From Pontibacillus chungwhensis (lineage in GTDB: Bacteria; Bacillota; Bacilli; Bacillales; BH030062), in assembly GCF_030166655.1 (NCBI RefSeq), contig NZ_CP126446.1, positions 2,170,001-2,234,000 on the forward strand: a stretch of DNA of 64,000 nt, read 5' to 3'. Numbering within the stretch: the first letter of the stretch is position 1; each line of letters starts with the position of its first letter. Below are positions 1 through 8,290 of this stretch, in pieces. The notes under the pieces were generated by a model. The model was not told the DNA's origin and did no database searches. It saw only the letters and a program-made list of their open reading frames with translations. The position numbers were made by a program, and so were the translations under genes.

Positions 1-1
1 T

Positions 2-28
2 ATTGTTGGTGCTACATTCCTTTATTAA
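2..28 (+). CDS. possible 3' end of a gene entering from the left
   Basis: One plus-strand frame reads IVGATFLY and then a TAA stop at 26-28, six bases ahead of a strong hairpin terminator at 34-58. That placement is what the end of a plus-strand gene would look like, but eight residues are too few to identify it, and the frame could be chance. Confidence 0.25.
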   Translation: MVGATFLY

Positions 29-33
29 TGCAA

Positions 34-58
34 AAAACCGCCAAAAGGCGGTTTTTTT
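34..58 (-). terminator. bidirectional intrinsic terminator after yozE
   Basis: The perfect stem CCGCC-aaaa-GGCGG is flanked by A runs on the left and T runs on the right, so it can stop transcription of yozE on the minus strand and of any plus-strand gene entering from the left. Confidence 0.8.
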
Positions 59-70
59 ATACGTTAAACG

Positions 71-292
71 TTAAATTGCTTCATTCATTTGATACTCTTC
101 CCACAGTTCATCAAAAACACTTAATGCAGTTGGAAATGGTATATTCCACTCTAAGTAACGGCTTATCTCATCATAAGAATGGGAATGTTTCGGGAAGTTA
201 GCATCTTCAAACATCCAGTCCGCTAACCCACTCTTATCATCAGGTACTAACTTACCGCGAAAAGTCATCATAAAATGGTAAAACGATCGCAT
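71..292 (-). CDS. yozE: YozE family SAM-like domain protein (UPF0346)
   Basis: Protein of 73 residues, the family's usual size, that can be read alongside B. subtilis YozE: an N-terminal RSFYHF block, the central FPKHSHSYDEISRYLE block and a C-terminal FDELWEEY block. YozE has a sterile-alpha-motif-like fold; its cellular role is not established. It starts at ATG 292 behind AAGGGGGAAGAGA and ends just before a strong terminator. It appears to be a single-gene unit, separated from tatC by about 100 bases that include the tatC terminator. Family call from recall of the B. subtilis sequence. Confidence 0.85.
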   Translation of the reverse strand: MRSFYHFMMTFRGKLVPDDKSGLADWMFEDANFPKHSHSYDEISRYLEWNIPFPTALSVFDELWEEYQMNEAI

Positions 293-362
293 TCTCTTCC
301 CCCTTGCTATATCATGCTTTTTACTTTTGTAACATGAAGTCTTGTAAAAAGCAATCTAGAAA

Positions 363-393
363 GAAAAAAGATACCCTCAAGGTATCCTTTTCT
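363..393 (-). terminator. terminator of the tat operon
   Basis: On the minus strand GGATACC-ttga-GGGTATC is followed by TTTTTTC, directly after the tatC stop codon. Confidence 0.75.
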
Positions 394-397
394 TCTG

Positions 398-1180
398 TTA
401 TGATTCTGTTGTGAATTCTTCTGTTTTCCTTGCTTGTTTTCTAGCTACGATACCCGATAGAATGATGGATACCTCATAGAGAACAATGAGTGGAATTGCC
501 ACTACAATTTGAAGAATAAAGTCCGGAGGAGAAATCATAGTTCCTATAATAATGAGTACAAAGTACGCGTATTTACGCACCTTTCGCAGTAAACCAGGTT
601 GAACAATTCCAAGACTTGTTAAGAACATCATAATGATTGGAATTTCAAAGAAAATGGCGAAAGGTAATGTGATTCTTAATAAGAATTTAAAATACTTATC
701 TGCTGTAAACATCATAGTGAACATGTTATCCCCTAAAGAAACCAGGAAATTAAATATTAAAGGTTGAATCATGAAATATCCGAAGCATAATCCTCCAATA
801 AAGAGGAGGAAAATAGCCGGGATATAGGCTAGAGACACCTTCTGTTCTTTAGGTGTTAAGGCAGGTTTAATAAACAACCACACTTGTAAGCAGAGAACAG
901 GCAGTGTACCGGCGATAGCAATCACACTTGCTAACGTTAAATAAACCCATAATATATCAAATGGCCCTAAAACGGTCAGGGTGGTGTTCTGATTATCTAA
1001 CTCCTGCAGTCGCTGCTCGAATCCTAGTTTAAAGAATTGGAAGATCTCTTCTATAAAAATAAAACCGCCAATAAAAAAGAGAATAAAAACACTGATGGTA
1101 ATAATTAATCGCTTCCGAAGTTCCCCTAAGTGCTCCGTTACATTCATTTCTTTATCTAAATTATTATGTCCGTGTTCCAT
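398..1180 (-). CDS. tatC: Sec-independent protein translocase TatC
   Basis: TatC is the multispanning membrane subunit that recognises twin-arginine signal peptides of folded exported proteins. The 260-residue product has the N-terminal signature VTEHLGELRKRL at about residues 14-25 followed by six hydrophobic segments, the usual TatC topology. The ATG at 1180 is chosen because GGAGGTG lies 6-7 bases upstream; the open frame runs 13 codons further but without a ribosome site. It is the last gene of a minus-strand operon behind two tatA genes and has its own terminator. A likely client encoded in this window is the Rieske protein QcrA. Assignment to the Cd or Cy type cannot be made by eye. Confidence 0.95.
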   Translation of the reverse strand: MEHGHNNLDKEMNVTEHLGELRKRLIITISVFILFFIGGFIFIEEIFQFFKLGFEQRLQELDNQNTTLTVLGPFDILWVYLTLASVIAIAGTLPVLCLQVWLFIKPALTPKEQKVSLAYIPAIFLLFIGGLCFGYFMIQPLIFNFLVSLGDNMFTMMFTADKYFKFLLRITLPFAIFFEIPIIMMFLTSLGIVQPGLLRKVRKYAYFVLIIIGTMISPPDFILQIVVAIPLIVLYEVSIILSGIVARKQARKTEEFTTES

Positions 1181-1269
1181 TGCTGCACCTCCAAATGGGA
1201 GCGTCGATTCCATTTTCATGAAAGAAGATGTAAGAGACTTTGCCCCTTACATCTCCTTATACAAACACT

Positions 1270-1470
1270 TTAAGCATTTTTGTCTTGCTTTTGATCAATC
1301 TTCTTGGAATCTTCAGAATCACCACTAGTGAGGTCTGATGTTGCTTTTTTAAATTCACGTAGTGAACTACCAACAGCTTTACCAACCTCAGGAAGTTTAG
1401 AAGGTCCAAAAATGACAAGAGCAATCACTAAAATAAGTATAAGACCAGGTACGCCAATTGAGCCTAACAT
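1270..1470 (-). CDS. tatA: Tat translocase pore subunit TatA (copy 2, proximal to tatC)
   Basis: TatA oligomerises to form the protein-conducting element of the Tat system. The 66-residue product has one N-terminal membrane helix (residues about 5-20), the [14 protein letters not shown] hinge with the family's FG and P residues, an amphipathic helix, and a short charged tail. ATG 1470 follows GGAGTGGTGATT; an in-frame GTG nine bases earlier is less well placed. It lies 21 bases after the other tatA stop and 89 bases before tatC, so all three genes are probably co-transcribed. It differs from its tandem partner mainly in the tail. Confidence 0.93.
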   Translation of the reverse strand: MLGSIGVPGLILILVIALVIFGPSKLPEVGKAVGSSLREFKKATSDLTSGDSEDSKKIDQKQDKNA

Positions 1471-1491
1471 AATCACCACTCCATGTCTTTA

Positions 1492-1719
1492 TTATTGTTG
1501 AGTGTTAGGGGATGTTTGATCTTGATTAGAAGAATTTCCTTTAGATTCAATGATCGTCTGATCATCTTCATCATTCGTCAATTCCCGGGCTGATTTCTTA
1601 AATTCCTTTAATGTCTGCCCTGTTGCCTTACCAATTTCAGGTAACTTTTTGGGCCCAAAAATGATAAGTGTAATTGCAAGGATCAGGATTAACCCTGGAA
1701 TACCAATTGTTGATAACAT
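1492..1719 (-). CDS. tatA: Tat translocase pore subunit TatA (copy 1, first gene of operon)
   Basis: The 75-residue product has the same plan as the adjacent copy: membrane helix at about residues 4-20, [14 protein letters not shown] hinge, amphipathic helix, then a longer Asp/Glu/Gln/Asn-rich tail. ATG 1719 follows GGTGAGGAC; the frame stays open 11 codons upstream without a site. B. subtilis has single tatA genes paired with each tatC, so two tandem tatA copies before one tatC is a variation. One copy could in principle serve a TatB-like role, but both keep the TatA-type FGPxKLP motif. Confidence 0.93.
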   Translation of the reverse strand: MLSTIGIPGLILILAITLIIFGPKKLPEIGKATGQTLKEFKKSARELTNDEDDQTIIESKGNSSNQDQTSPNTQQ

Positions 1720-1967
1720 GTCCTCACCGTCCCTTGTCCAAATGGCAGTCATTCTAACTGCGCATTTTTTCTAATTGGATCTATTATTTTAAGTTTCTCA
1801 CAAACATCCGTACTCTAAACAGATCCATGATAAATTATTTCTAATATCCACGGGAAAAATATGTCTTTCGTCTTCGATTGTAAGCCTTTTTATATGTTTT
1901 GTCTATGTTTCATCTATAATTCTAGATAGACGTTCTTCCTTTATGTCCACTAAAGATCTCTTCCTTA

Positions 1968-2000
1968 TAAAAAAACTCATGCAACAACCTGCATGAGTTT
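1968..2000 (-). terminator. terminator of thyA-dfrA
   Basis: The minus strand shows AAACTCATGCA-ggttgt-TGCATGAGTTT followed by a T run, directly after the dfrA stop codon. Confidence 0.85.
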
Positions 2001-2005
2001 CATTC

Positions 2006-2494
2006 TTACTTTCGGTCATATTGACAGAAGTAATATTCGTATGGATTCTTATCGTCCTGTTTACCTTGCTCTTTTTTCGTAAGTATCCATTCATCTTTAT
2101 TAAATGGAGGGAAGTAAGTGTCACCAACGAAGTCTTCCTCAATTCGTGTAATATACATCCGATCTGCCTCACCAAGAGTTTGTTCAAAGATGTGACTTCC
2201 TCCTATGATGAGGTACTCTTTATCAGGGTTTTGTTTATTCCATTCAAATACTGGATCCAAGCTATGGATTACTTTGCAACCCTCAGCTTTAAAGTCCTCA
2301 TCTCGTGTCAGAACCACATTTTCTCGATTAGGCAACGGTCCATTCATTGACTCAAATGTTTTCCTACCCATTATTATGGTCTTTCCAGTTGAAACCGATT
2401 TAAAAAATTTCAAGTCATTAGGCAATCTCCAAGGTAAATCATTATCTCTTCCTATTAAGCGATTTCGATCCATTGCGACTAAAAATGAGAGCAT
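2006..2494 (-). CDS. dfrA: dihydrofolate reductase
   Basis: It reduces dihydrofolate to tetrahydrofolate with NADPH in the cytoplasm, regenerating the cofactor oxidised by thymidylate synthase. The 162-residue product has the typical length and motifs: MDRNRLIG then NDLPWRLPNDLKFF (substrate Asp/Glu region and Trp), GRKTFESM and the NADPH-binding IIGGSHIFEQ at about residues 96-105. The start ATG 2494 follows AAGGAGGAAGAACAA. It lies 23 bases after thyA on the same strand and ends at a terminator, so thyA-dfrA is a two-gene operon, the common pairing for these enzymes. Confidence 0.96.
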   Translation of the reverse strand: MLSFLVAMDRNRLIGRDNDLPWRLPNDLKFFKSVSTGKTIIMGRKTFESMNGPLPNRENVVLTRDEDFKAEGCKVIHSLDPVFEWNKQNPDKEYLIIGGSHIFEQTLGEADRMYITRIEEDFVGDTYFPPFNKDEWILTKKEQGKQDDKNPYEYYFCQYDRK

Positions 2495-2517
2495 TTGTTC
2501 TTCCTCCTTCTCAGCAA

Positions 2518-3480
2518 CTAGACAGCAACAGGTGCTTTAATACGGGGGTGCGGGTCGTATCCGTCTAGTGTAATATCTTCGATCTCTACATCAAAAATCG
2601 ATTTCCCTTCTTTTTCAATTTTCAAAGAAGGAAGTGGTCTCATCTCGCGAGAGAGTTGAGTTTTAATCTGCTCAATGTGATTGGTATAAATATGAGCATC
2701 CCCAATCGTATGGATAAACTCCCCAACCTCAAGACCGCACTCTTCAGCTATTAAATGAGTAAGTAGGGCGTAGCTTGCAATATTAAAAGGAATGCCTAAG
2801 AAAACATCACCACTCCGCTGGTATAGCTGGCAGCTTAACTTCCCATTTACCACATAGAACTGGAATAATATATGACAAGGAGGTAAGGCTGCACGATCTG
2901 GCGTGATATCTTCAGGGTTCCATGCAGATACAATTAGTCTTCTTGAATCAGGGGATGTTTTTATATCATGAATGACCTGCTTAATCTGATCTATCGTATG
3001 ACCTTGAGAGGACTCCCAGTTACGCCATTGCTTACCATACACATTCCCAAGATCTCCGTATGTATCAGCAAAGGTACCATCTTCTAAAATGCGTTCTTTG
3101 AAACGATTCATTTGCTCTTTGTACTGTTCATGGAAGTCATCGTCCTGTTGACTTCGCAGACCAAAATTCGTCATATCAGGTCCTGTGTAGTCATCACTTT
3201 CTACCCACTGTTTAAATGGCCATTCGTTCCAAATGTTATTGTTATGCTTGAGGAGATAACGAATATTCGTGTCTCCTTTTAAGAACCATAAAAGTTCGCT
3301 TTTAATAAGACGAAAAGGAACTTGCTTTGTCGTCAAGAGCGGAAACCCTTTTGATAGATCAAAGCGCATCTGATAACCGAAAGTGGACAGGGTCCCTGTA
3401 CCGGTACGGTCACCTTTATGAGCCCCATGTTCTAAAATATATCGACACATATCTAAGTATGCTTTTTCATTTGTTTCCAA
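2518..3480 (-). CDS. thyA: thymidylate synthase (long, Lactobacillus casei type)
   Basis: It methylates dUMP to dTMP using methylene-tetrahydrofolate. The product matches the long form with the extra segment between GDTNIRYLL and [12 protein letters not shown], found in L. casei and staphylococci, rather than the shorter E. coli form. Visible motifs are DRTGTGT, the catalytic region [13 protein letters not shown] (nucleophile Cys), [19 protein letters not shown] and a C-terminal IKAPVAV. I prefer the TTG start at 3480, giving 320 residues: GAGGTG lies six bases upstream and the protein then begins where L. casei TS begins. An ATG at 3519 (333 residues) is possible. First gene of thyA-dfrA. 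Confidence 0.95.
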   Translation of the reverse strand: METNEKAYLDMCRYILEHGAHKGDRTGTGTLSTFGYQMRFDLSKGFPLLTTKQVPFRLIKSELLWFLKGDTNIRYLLKHNNNIWNEWPFKQWVESDDYTGPDMTNFGLRSQQDDDFHEQYKEQMNRFKERILEDGTFADTYGDLGNVYGKQWRNWESSQGHTIDQIKQVIHDIKTSPDSRRLIVSAWNPEDITPDRAALPPCHILFQFYVVNGKLSCQLYQRSGDVFLGIPFNIASYALLTHLIAEECGLEVGEFIHTIGDAHIYTNHIEQIKTQLSREMRPLPSLKIEKEGKSIFDVEIEDITLDGYDPHPRIKAPVAV

Positions 3481-3589
3481 AACTGACACCTCGTTCTCTC
3501 TAAAACTATTCCGAGACATTATATCATATATCCTCAATTTTATTAGCCTCAAAACAAAATTCAAATTCGCTAAAAGGAACCATCTTTTT

Positions 3590-4189
3590 TTAATTTTTAC
3601 ATTCCCATTCTTCGTAGAATTGGTCTAAGTAACATTTTAAAAAATCATGCCTTTGTTGACCGATCTTTCTAGCAGAGTCAGTATTCAGGAGGCTTTGTAA
3701 CGTTAAAAGCTTCTCATAAAAATGCTGAATTGTTGTTTTTTCTGATGTTTCATTATGTATAGCTTGTCCCTTTGCCCCTCCATATGCAAACGCGCGCGCA
3801 ACTCCTATCGCTCCCATTGCATCTAACCGGTCTGCATCCTGAACAATTCTTCCCTCTAGTGAGGTTGGAACTTGGTGACCTGTTTTAAATGAAACGTTCT
3901 CCATCGCTATAAAAATTTGATCTTGAACCTCTGAGGAAACGTACATTGATCGAAGTAAATCAATTATAACCTGTCTTTCTCGATCAGGGTCATCTGTCAG
4001 CTTCGGATCCATAACGTCATGTAACCAACCTGCTATCTCACATACAACCGGGTCTGCGCCTTCCTGTAAAGCTAATCTCTTTCCTGTTATAGCAACCCGC
4101 TTCATATGATAATAATCATGTCCTGTAGCGTCATGTGTAAAACGATTATAAATAAATGATGATAATTGCTCCAAAGTGTTCTTCTTCAT
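3590..4189 (-). CDS. HD-domain phosphohydrolase, YpgQ-like
   Basis: The 199-residue protein carries an HD metal-binding set: HDYYHMKRV (His24, His28), GWLHDVMD (His57-Asp58) and a distal [13 protein letters not shown] with the last Asp. This order is typical of the YedJ/YpgQ branch, which hydrolyses nucleotides or related phosphates; B. subtilis YpgQ has been described as a pyrophosphohydrolase. The substrate here is inferred only from family. The gene starts at ATG 4189 after TAGGGGGGCTT and lies nine bases downstream of the DUF72 gene, so the two are probably co-transcribed. Confidence 0.85.
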   Translation of the reverse strand: MKKNTLEQLSSFIYNRFTHDATGHDYYHMKRVAITGKRLALQEGADPVVCEIAGWLHDVMDPKLTDDPDRERQVIIDLLRSMYVSSEVQDQIFIAMENVSFKTGHQVPTSLEGRIVQDADRLDAMGAIGVARAFAYGGAKGQAIHNETSEKTTIQHFYEKLLTLQSLLNTDSARKIGQQRHDFLKCYLDQFYEEWECKN

Positions 4190-4197
4190 AAGCCCCC

Positions 4198-5055
4198 CTA
4201 ATCCTGGAATAAATCCATTTGTCTCGGATTTAAATTGTCATAATTGACCTCGCACAGATCTATAAATTGTTTAGCATTATCAGCAGCGTCTCCACCGGAA
4301 TTGTTATTAAACAGAACCGTTACGTGTTCACACTGTTCTAACAATGTTTTCACATTTCTCTTCCATTCGCTCAACTCTTCTTCGTTATATCTGTATAAGA
4401 AACGAACTTCTCTCCAATCTTCTCGGCCATTTTTATTCCAGCCATGTACATTTCGACCATGTAATCGAACAAGTGTCTCCTCAGAATGTGTGGCTCTAAG
4501 AACAGTAGGAGCAGAACCTTCTCCAGCTTGAGGTTCATCCACTACACCATGAATCCAATTATTTTCATCCATAAACGATAGTGTCTGTTCTCTATAAGAA
4601 CTAGAGTACCACGTCTGGTTTCTAAATTCTAAAGCAACTGGTAAATCTCCCATGAGCTCACGAATAACACGGAGTTTCTGAACATTTTCTTTCGACACAG
4701 AAAACCATGGTGGAAATTGAAACAATACAAACCTTAGTTTCCCGGCATCTACTAACGGTTGAATGGAATCTTTATACGCGATAAACATATCACGTACTTC
4801 TTCTGACGATAGTTTCTCTTTATGATGCCCTGTCATTTTATTATAGGCTTTTACAACAAATGAGAAACCATCAGGAGTTTCCTTAACCCATTTCTCGTAA
4901 TTACGTCTAGGTTGAATAGCATAAAACGCACTATCAATTTCCACTACAGGAAAATGCGAAGCATAGGCAGATAATTTCTCATGATTTTTCGTACCTGTAG
5001 GATAAAGTTGATCATGGTCTCCCCAACCCGTAACGCCAATCGAAACATTCATCAT
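4198..5055 (-). CDS. DUF72 family TIM-barrel-like protein (YunF/YecE type)
   Basis: The 285-residue product has the DUF72 landmarks: IGVTGWGDH near the N terminus, VEIDSAFYAI, FSFVVKAYNKMTGH, LFQFPPWF, ALEFRNQTWY and a C-terminal VLFNNNSGGDAADNA. The fold is a TIM-like barrel; no activity is firmly established. Several ATGs are possible; 5055 is chosen because AGGAGTGAGGGGA ends right before it. It is followed closely by the HD-hydrolase gene. Confidence 0.87.
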   Translation of the reverse strand: MMNVSIGVTGWGDHDQLYPTGTKNHEKLSAYASHFPVVEIDSAFYAIQPRRNYEKWVKETPDGFSFVVKAYNKMTGHHKEKLSSEEVRDMFIAYKDSIQPLVDAGKLRFVLFQFPPWFSVSKENVQKLRVIRELMGDLPVALEFRNQTWYSSSYREQTLSFMDENNWIHGVVDEPQAGEGSAPTVLRATHSEETLVRLHGRNVHGWNKNGREDWREVRFLYRYNEEELSEWKRNVKTLLEQCEHVTVLFNNNSGGDAADNAKQFIDLCEVNYDNLNPRQMDLFQD

Positions 5056-5114
5056 TCCCCTCACTCCTATTCTATTTTCATTTTACGAAGGGCTCTTTAA
5101 GCTGTAAAGGAAAA

Positions 5115-5141
5115 GAGATTGCCCCGTATAGGGACAATCTC
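5115..5141 (-). terminator. terminator of fhs
   Basis: The minus strand has GAGATTG-tccc-tatac-gggg-CAATCTC followed by a T-rich run (TTTTCCTTT), 20 bases after the fhs stop. Confidence 0.65.
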
Positions 5142-5164
5142 AGGAAGTTGTTCTATTATGGGTA

Positions 5165-6835
5165 TTAAAATAACCCTTTTGCTTTTCCAGACGCATCAAC
5201 ATCCATCTTTAGAGCGGCCGGTTCTTTAGGTAAACCAGGCATCGTCATAACATCTCCTGTTAGAGCCACTATAAAGCCCGCTCCAATAGAAGGACTGAAT
5301 TCCCTGATGGTAATGGTAAAGTCAGATGGCCGACCAAGTAATGCAGGGTCATCAGAAAGAGAATACTGCGTTTTAGCCATACAGATCGGTAGGTTCCCCC
5401 AACCCAACTGATCATACAATTTCATTTGTTTCTTCGCCTGGTTGGAAAACTCGACATCTTTAGCCCCGTAAACAGTCCGGGCAATTTTCCTCACCTTCTC
5501 ATCAATCGGATCTTCAAGTTCATACGTATAAGTGAAGGAACGAGCCTCCTTATCAACAGTATCCATGACAGCCCGAGCAAGATCGAGACCACCTGTGCCA
5601 CCTTTAGCATGAACTTCAGTAAGAGCTACCCGAACGTTCTGCTCTTCACACCACTTCTCTACAAAATTTAATTCTTCTTCTGTATCAGTTGGAAAACGAT
5701 TAATGGCGACCACAAAAGGAAGACCAAAGGATTCAATCGTTTCCATATGTTTTTTTAAATTAGACATTCCCTCTTGTAGTGCGTTAACATTCTCTTCTCC
5801 TAATCCCTCTTTTGGAACACCACCATGCATTTTCAAAGCTCGAACAGTAGCGACTATAACGACCGCATCCGGCGTGAAGTCCCCAGCTCGTGTTTTGATA
5901 TTAAGGAACTTCTCTGCTCCCAAATCAGCACCAAAACCGGCTTCTGTGATAACGTATTCACCTAGTTTAGAAGCAATTGTAGTAGCCATAACACTATTAC
6001 AACCGTGGGCAATGTTTGCAAAAGGTCCCCCATGGACAATAGCAGGCGTATTCTCGATAGTTTGCACAAGATTTGGTTTAATGGCTTCTTTAAGAAGTAG
6101 CGTTAATGCTCCTTCCATTCCTAGCTGTTGTACCGTAACAGGCTTGTCTTCATAGGTGTAACCAAATACAATTCGAGCCAAACGGTTCTTCAAATCTTCC
6201 AAATCAGAAGCAAGACATAAAATAGCCATGATTTCTGAAGCTACACTAATATTGAATCCATCTTCCCTCGGAACTCCTTTTAAAGGCCCTCCTAAACCGA
6301 CAACAACTTCCCGTAATGCTCGATCATTTAGGTCAAGAACTCTCTTCCAACCAATCTTTCTAGGATCGATGTTCAATTCGTTCCCTCGGTGAATATGATT
6401 ATCGATAAAGGCTGACAGCGCATTGTTAGCACTCGTAATTGCGTGAATGTCTCCCGTAAAGTGTAAATTAATATCTTCCATCGGCAATACTTGGGAGTAG
6501 CCGCCACCTGCTGCCCCTCCCTTTAAACCCATTGTCGGCCCAAGAGATGGCTCTCTTAGTGCAATAACAGTCCTTTTGTTTAACTGATTCATTGCTTGAC
6601 CTAGTCCCACAGTAACAGTCGATTTACCTTCCCCGGCGGGTGTAGGGTTTATCGCTGTCACAAGGACTACCTTTCCATCTTTTCGATCGGATAATTTATG
6701 TAATAGAGATTCTGATAACTTGGCTTTATATCGACCATATGGCTCCCAGTCTTCGTAATCCAGATCTAATTGATTTGTGATGTCTTCGATTGGTTTCATA
6801 GTAGCTTCTTGCGCAATTTCTATATCTTTTTTCAT
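5165..6835 (-). CDS. fhs: formate-tetrahydrofolate ligase
   Basis: It joins formate to tetrahydrofolate with ATP to give 10-formyl-THF for purine synthesis and initiator tRNA formylation. The 556-residue product has the family's size and motifs: the ATP-loop region [16 protein letters not shown] (about residues 66-81), [22 protein letters not shown] (written here in two blocks, [10 protein letters not shown] and [11 protein letters not shown]), [15 protein letters not shown] and a C-terminal [13 protein letters not shown] 6835 follows AAAGGAGTATTATA. It stands alone with its own terminator. No tetrahydrofolate riboswitch is recognisable upstream. Together with thyA-dfrA it belongs to one-carbon metabolism. 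Confidence 0.97.
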   Translation of the reverse strand: MKKDIEIAQEATMKPIEDITNQLDLDYEDWEPYGRYKAKLSESLLHKLSDRKDGKVVLVTAINPTPAGEGKSTVTVGLGQAMNQLNKRTVIALREPSLGPTMGLKGGAAGGGYSQVLPMEDINLHFTGDIHAITSANNALSAFIDNHIHRGNELNIDPRKIGWKRVLDLNDRALREVVVGLGGPLKGVPREDGFNISVASEIMAILCLASDLEDLKNRLARIVFGYTYEDKPVTVQQLGMEGALTLLLKEAIKPNLVQTIENTPAIVHGGPFANIAHGCNSVMATTIASKLGEYVITEAGFGADLGAEKFLNIKTRAGDFTPDAVVIVATVRALKMHGGVPKEGLGEENVNALQEGMSNLKKHMETIESFGLPFVVAINRFPTDTEEELNFVEKWCEEQNVRVALTEVHAKGGTGGLDLARAVMDTVDKEARSFTYTYELEDPIDEKVRKIARTVYGAKDVEFSNQAKKQMKLYDQLGWGNLPICMAKTQYSLSDDPALLGRPSDFTITIREFSPSIGAGFIVALTGDVMTMPGLPKEPAALKMDVDASGKAKGLF

Positions 6836-6983
6836 TATAATACTCCTTTCGTAAATACTTTTATAGTTTAGATGAAATGGTACTAAAAATGCAAAGAACG
6901 GGTATTCTAATAAAGGAAAGCATTCAATTAGTTGGTAAACGAATTGAGAAAATACAATTTGTTTTAAAAATTCTTATTACTCC

Positions 6984-7013
6984 TTGACTTCCTTTATAAA
7001 TATAAGCTATATT
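6984..7013 (+). promoter_or_regulatory. sigma-A-type promoter ahead of the csp leader
   Basis: TTGACT (6984-6989), 18-base spacer, TATATT (7008-7013). It is the best promoter in the 353-base gap between fhs and csp and would start a transcript near 7020, about 170 bases upstream of the csp start codon. The rest of the gap (6836-6980) is AT-rich and shows nothing clear. Confidence 0.6.
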
Positions 7014-7019
7014 AGACCT

Positions 7020-7117
7020 AAGCAAAGAAGATGTGGAATCATGAAAGACGAGGTAACTTCAATAGAAGTGGTCGGGATTTGATGATCCTACATTTCTACT
7101 GGAGTTACCCTTTTTTA
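7020..7117 (+). ncRNA. terminated leader RNA or small RNA upstream of csp
   Basis: A transcript from the promoter at 6984 would fold 7052-7109 into a long rod: GGTAACT with AGTTACC, then CAATAGAAGTG with CATTTCTACTG (one mismatch, one G-U), then GGAT-ttgatg-ATCC at the tip. A C and six T residues follow at 7110-7116, so the rod is an intrinsic terminator. It is either a separate RNA of about 98 nt or an attenuator in the csp leader. No Rfam family is recognised by eye. Confidence 0.5.
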
Positions 7118-7151
7118 TGTATTTCTTACATCAACTTTGTATTATCACGTC

Positions 7152-7167
7152 TCACGTTTAAACGTGA
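7152..7167 (+). promoter_or_regulatory. perfect 16-bp palindrome directly upstream of the csp ribosome site
   Basis: TCACGTTTAAACGTGA is fully self-complementary and ends seven bases before AGGAGG. It may be an operator or a small RNA hairpin affecting access to the ribosome site. Confidence 0.5.
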
Positions 7168-7188
7168 ATGTTTTAGGAGGATTTTACA

Positions 7189-7389
7189 ATGCAAAACGGT
7201 ACAGTAAAATGGTTTAACGCAGAAAAAGGTTATGGTTTCATCCAAGTAGAAGGTGGAAACGATGTATTCGTACACTTCTCTGCAATCCAAGAAGAAGGTT
7301 TCAAAACACTTGAAGAAGGTCAAAGCGTTTCTTTCGAAATCGTAGAAGGCGACCGTGGCCCTCAAGCTGCTAACGTTGTAAAAAACTAA
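7189..7389 (+). CDS. cold-shock protein, CspA/CspB family
   Basis: Single OB-fold nucleic-acid-binding protein of 66 residues, acting as an RNA chaperone and transcription antiterminator. Both RNP motifs are intact: KGYGFIQV at residues 13-20 and VFVHF at about 27-31, with the invariant [11 protein letters not shown] start. AGGAGG sits 8 bases before ATG 7189. The gene has a long, structured leader (promoter at 6984, terminated rod, palindrome at 7152) and its own terminator at 7415. The particular B. subtilis orthologue (cspB, cspC or cspD) cannot be decided by eye. Confidence 0.97.
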   Translation: MQNGTVKWFNAEKGYGFIQVEGGNDVFVHFSAIQEEGFKTLEEGQSVSFEIVEGDRGPQAANVVKN

Positions 7390-7414
7390 ATTAACCAAAA
7401 ACGCATGAAATATA

Positions 7415-7446
7415 GCGACAACTCATACGAGTTGTCGCTTTTTTAT
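7415..7446 (+). terminator. terminator of csp
   Basis: GCGACAACTC-ata-CGAGTTGTCGC followed by TTTTTT, 25 bases after the csp stop. Confidence 0.9.
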
Positions 7447-7501
7447 GGGTAAAAATCCAAAAGGCGCAGACCATAACTGGTAATGGATACACCTTCCTAT
7501 A

Positions 7502-7530
7502 TTGAAAAACGGTTCTACAACCCGTATAAT
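7502..7530 (+). promoter_or_regulatory. strong sigma-A promoter for ypdP
   Basis: TTGAAA (7502-7507), 17-base spacer, consensus TATAAT (7525-7530). The transcript would start near 7537, just before the hairpin at 7550. Confidence 0.8.
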
Positions 7531-7549
7531 TGTTTACCGTTGTGCATAG

Positions 7550-7588
7550 CGCAGTTCGAAACTTCCTGCGAGATCAAAACTAGAAAGG
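7550..7588 (+). promoter_or_regulatory. probable preQ1-I riboswitch, translational type
   Basis: A five-base-pair stem CGCAG/CTGCG (7550-7554 with 7566-7570) closes an 11-base loop. It is followed by an A-rich tail AGATCAAAACTAG that runs into the ribosome site AAAGGA of ypdP. Stem length, loop length, A-rich CAAAAC tail and overlap with the ribosome site match the preQ1-I architecture seen in Thermoanaerobacter. The gene controlled is a queuosine-precursor transporter. The second (pseudoknot) helix is not clear by eye, so this remains probable. Confidence 0.45.
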
Positions 7589-7597
7589 ATTGAAGAT

Positions 7598-8266
7598 ATG
7601 AACGAATTATTATGGATTGTTTTTGCTATCATTAATTTTTCCATGCTTACACTGATCTATAAGGGATTCGGTAAACAAGGCCTATTTGTTTGGATTGGAA
7701 TGGCTACTGTTGTAGCAAACATTCAGGTTACAAAAACAATAGAAATGTTTGGTTTGACCGCTACCTTAGGTAATATTATTTATGGGACAGTTTTCTTAGC
7801 TACAGATATATTAAATGAGAAGTATGGAAAAGAGGAAGCGAAAAAAGCAGTATGGTTAGGTTTTTTCACGCTTATTAGTATGACGGTTATGATGCAAATA
7901 GCGGTCAAGTGGTTTACTCCAGTTGGAGGCGAGGTTCAGGCAGCTTTAGAAACCATCTTTGGTTTATTACCACGGGTGGCCGCAGGGAGTCTGGTCGCAT
8001 ACATTGTCAGTCAATATATTGACGTTTTCATTTATTCTAAATTAAAAAGTATGTTCTCAGACGACCGTTTTCTTTGGGTACGAAATAATGGTAGTACGAT
8101 GATCAGCCAACTACTTGATTCATTAGTATTTACCTTAATTGCTTTCTTAGGAGAGGTACCGACTAATATTTGGGTTGAGATCTTTACTACCACCTATGTC
8201 ATTAAATTTGTAGTCGCTATGCTCGATACGCCTTTTCTTTATATCGCAAAGCGATTTCATAAATAG
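7598..8266 (+). CDS. ypdP: queuosine precursor transporter, YhhQ/YpdP family
   Basis: Integral membrane protein of 222 residues with about six hydrophobic helices. The family signature is visible as VVANIQVTKTIEMFG, TLGNIIYGTVFLATDILNEKYG (two blocks: TLGNIIYG and FLATDILNEKYG) and SQLLDSLVFTLIAF. YhhQ proteins import queuosine precursors such as preQ0/preQ1. The upstream riboswitch candidate supports that substrate. ypeP follows 24 bases downstream as in B. subtilis. ATG 7598 uses AAAGGA, which lies in the riboswitch tail. Confidence 0.9.
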   Translation: MNELLWIVFAIINFSMLTLIYKGFGKQGLFVWIGMATVVANIQVTKTIEMFGLTATLGNIIYGTVFLATDILNEKYGKEEAKKAVWLGFFTLISMTVMMQIAVKWFTPVGGEVQAALETIFGLLPRVAAGSLVAYIVSQYIDVFIYSKLKSMFSDDRFLWVRNNGSTMISQLLDSLVFTLIAFLGEVPTNIWVEIFTTTYVIKFVVAMLDTPFLYIAKRFHK

Positions 8267-8290
8267 TCATTCTGAAATGGAGGGACTTTT

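Noticed and set aside
6836-6990. Tetrahydrofolate riboswitch upstream of fhs
   Set aside because: The region is AT-rich and unstructured, with none of the conserved aptamer segments.
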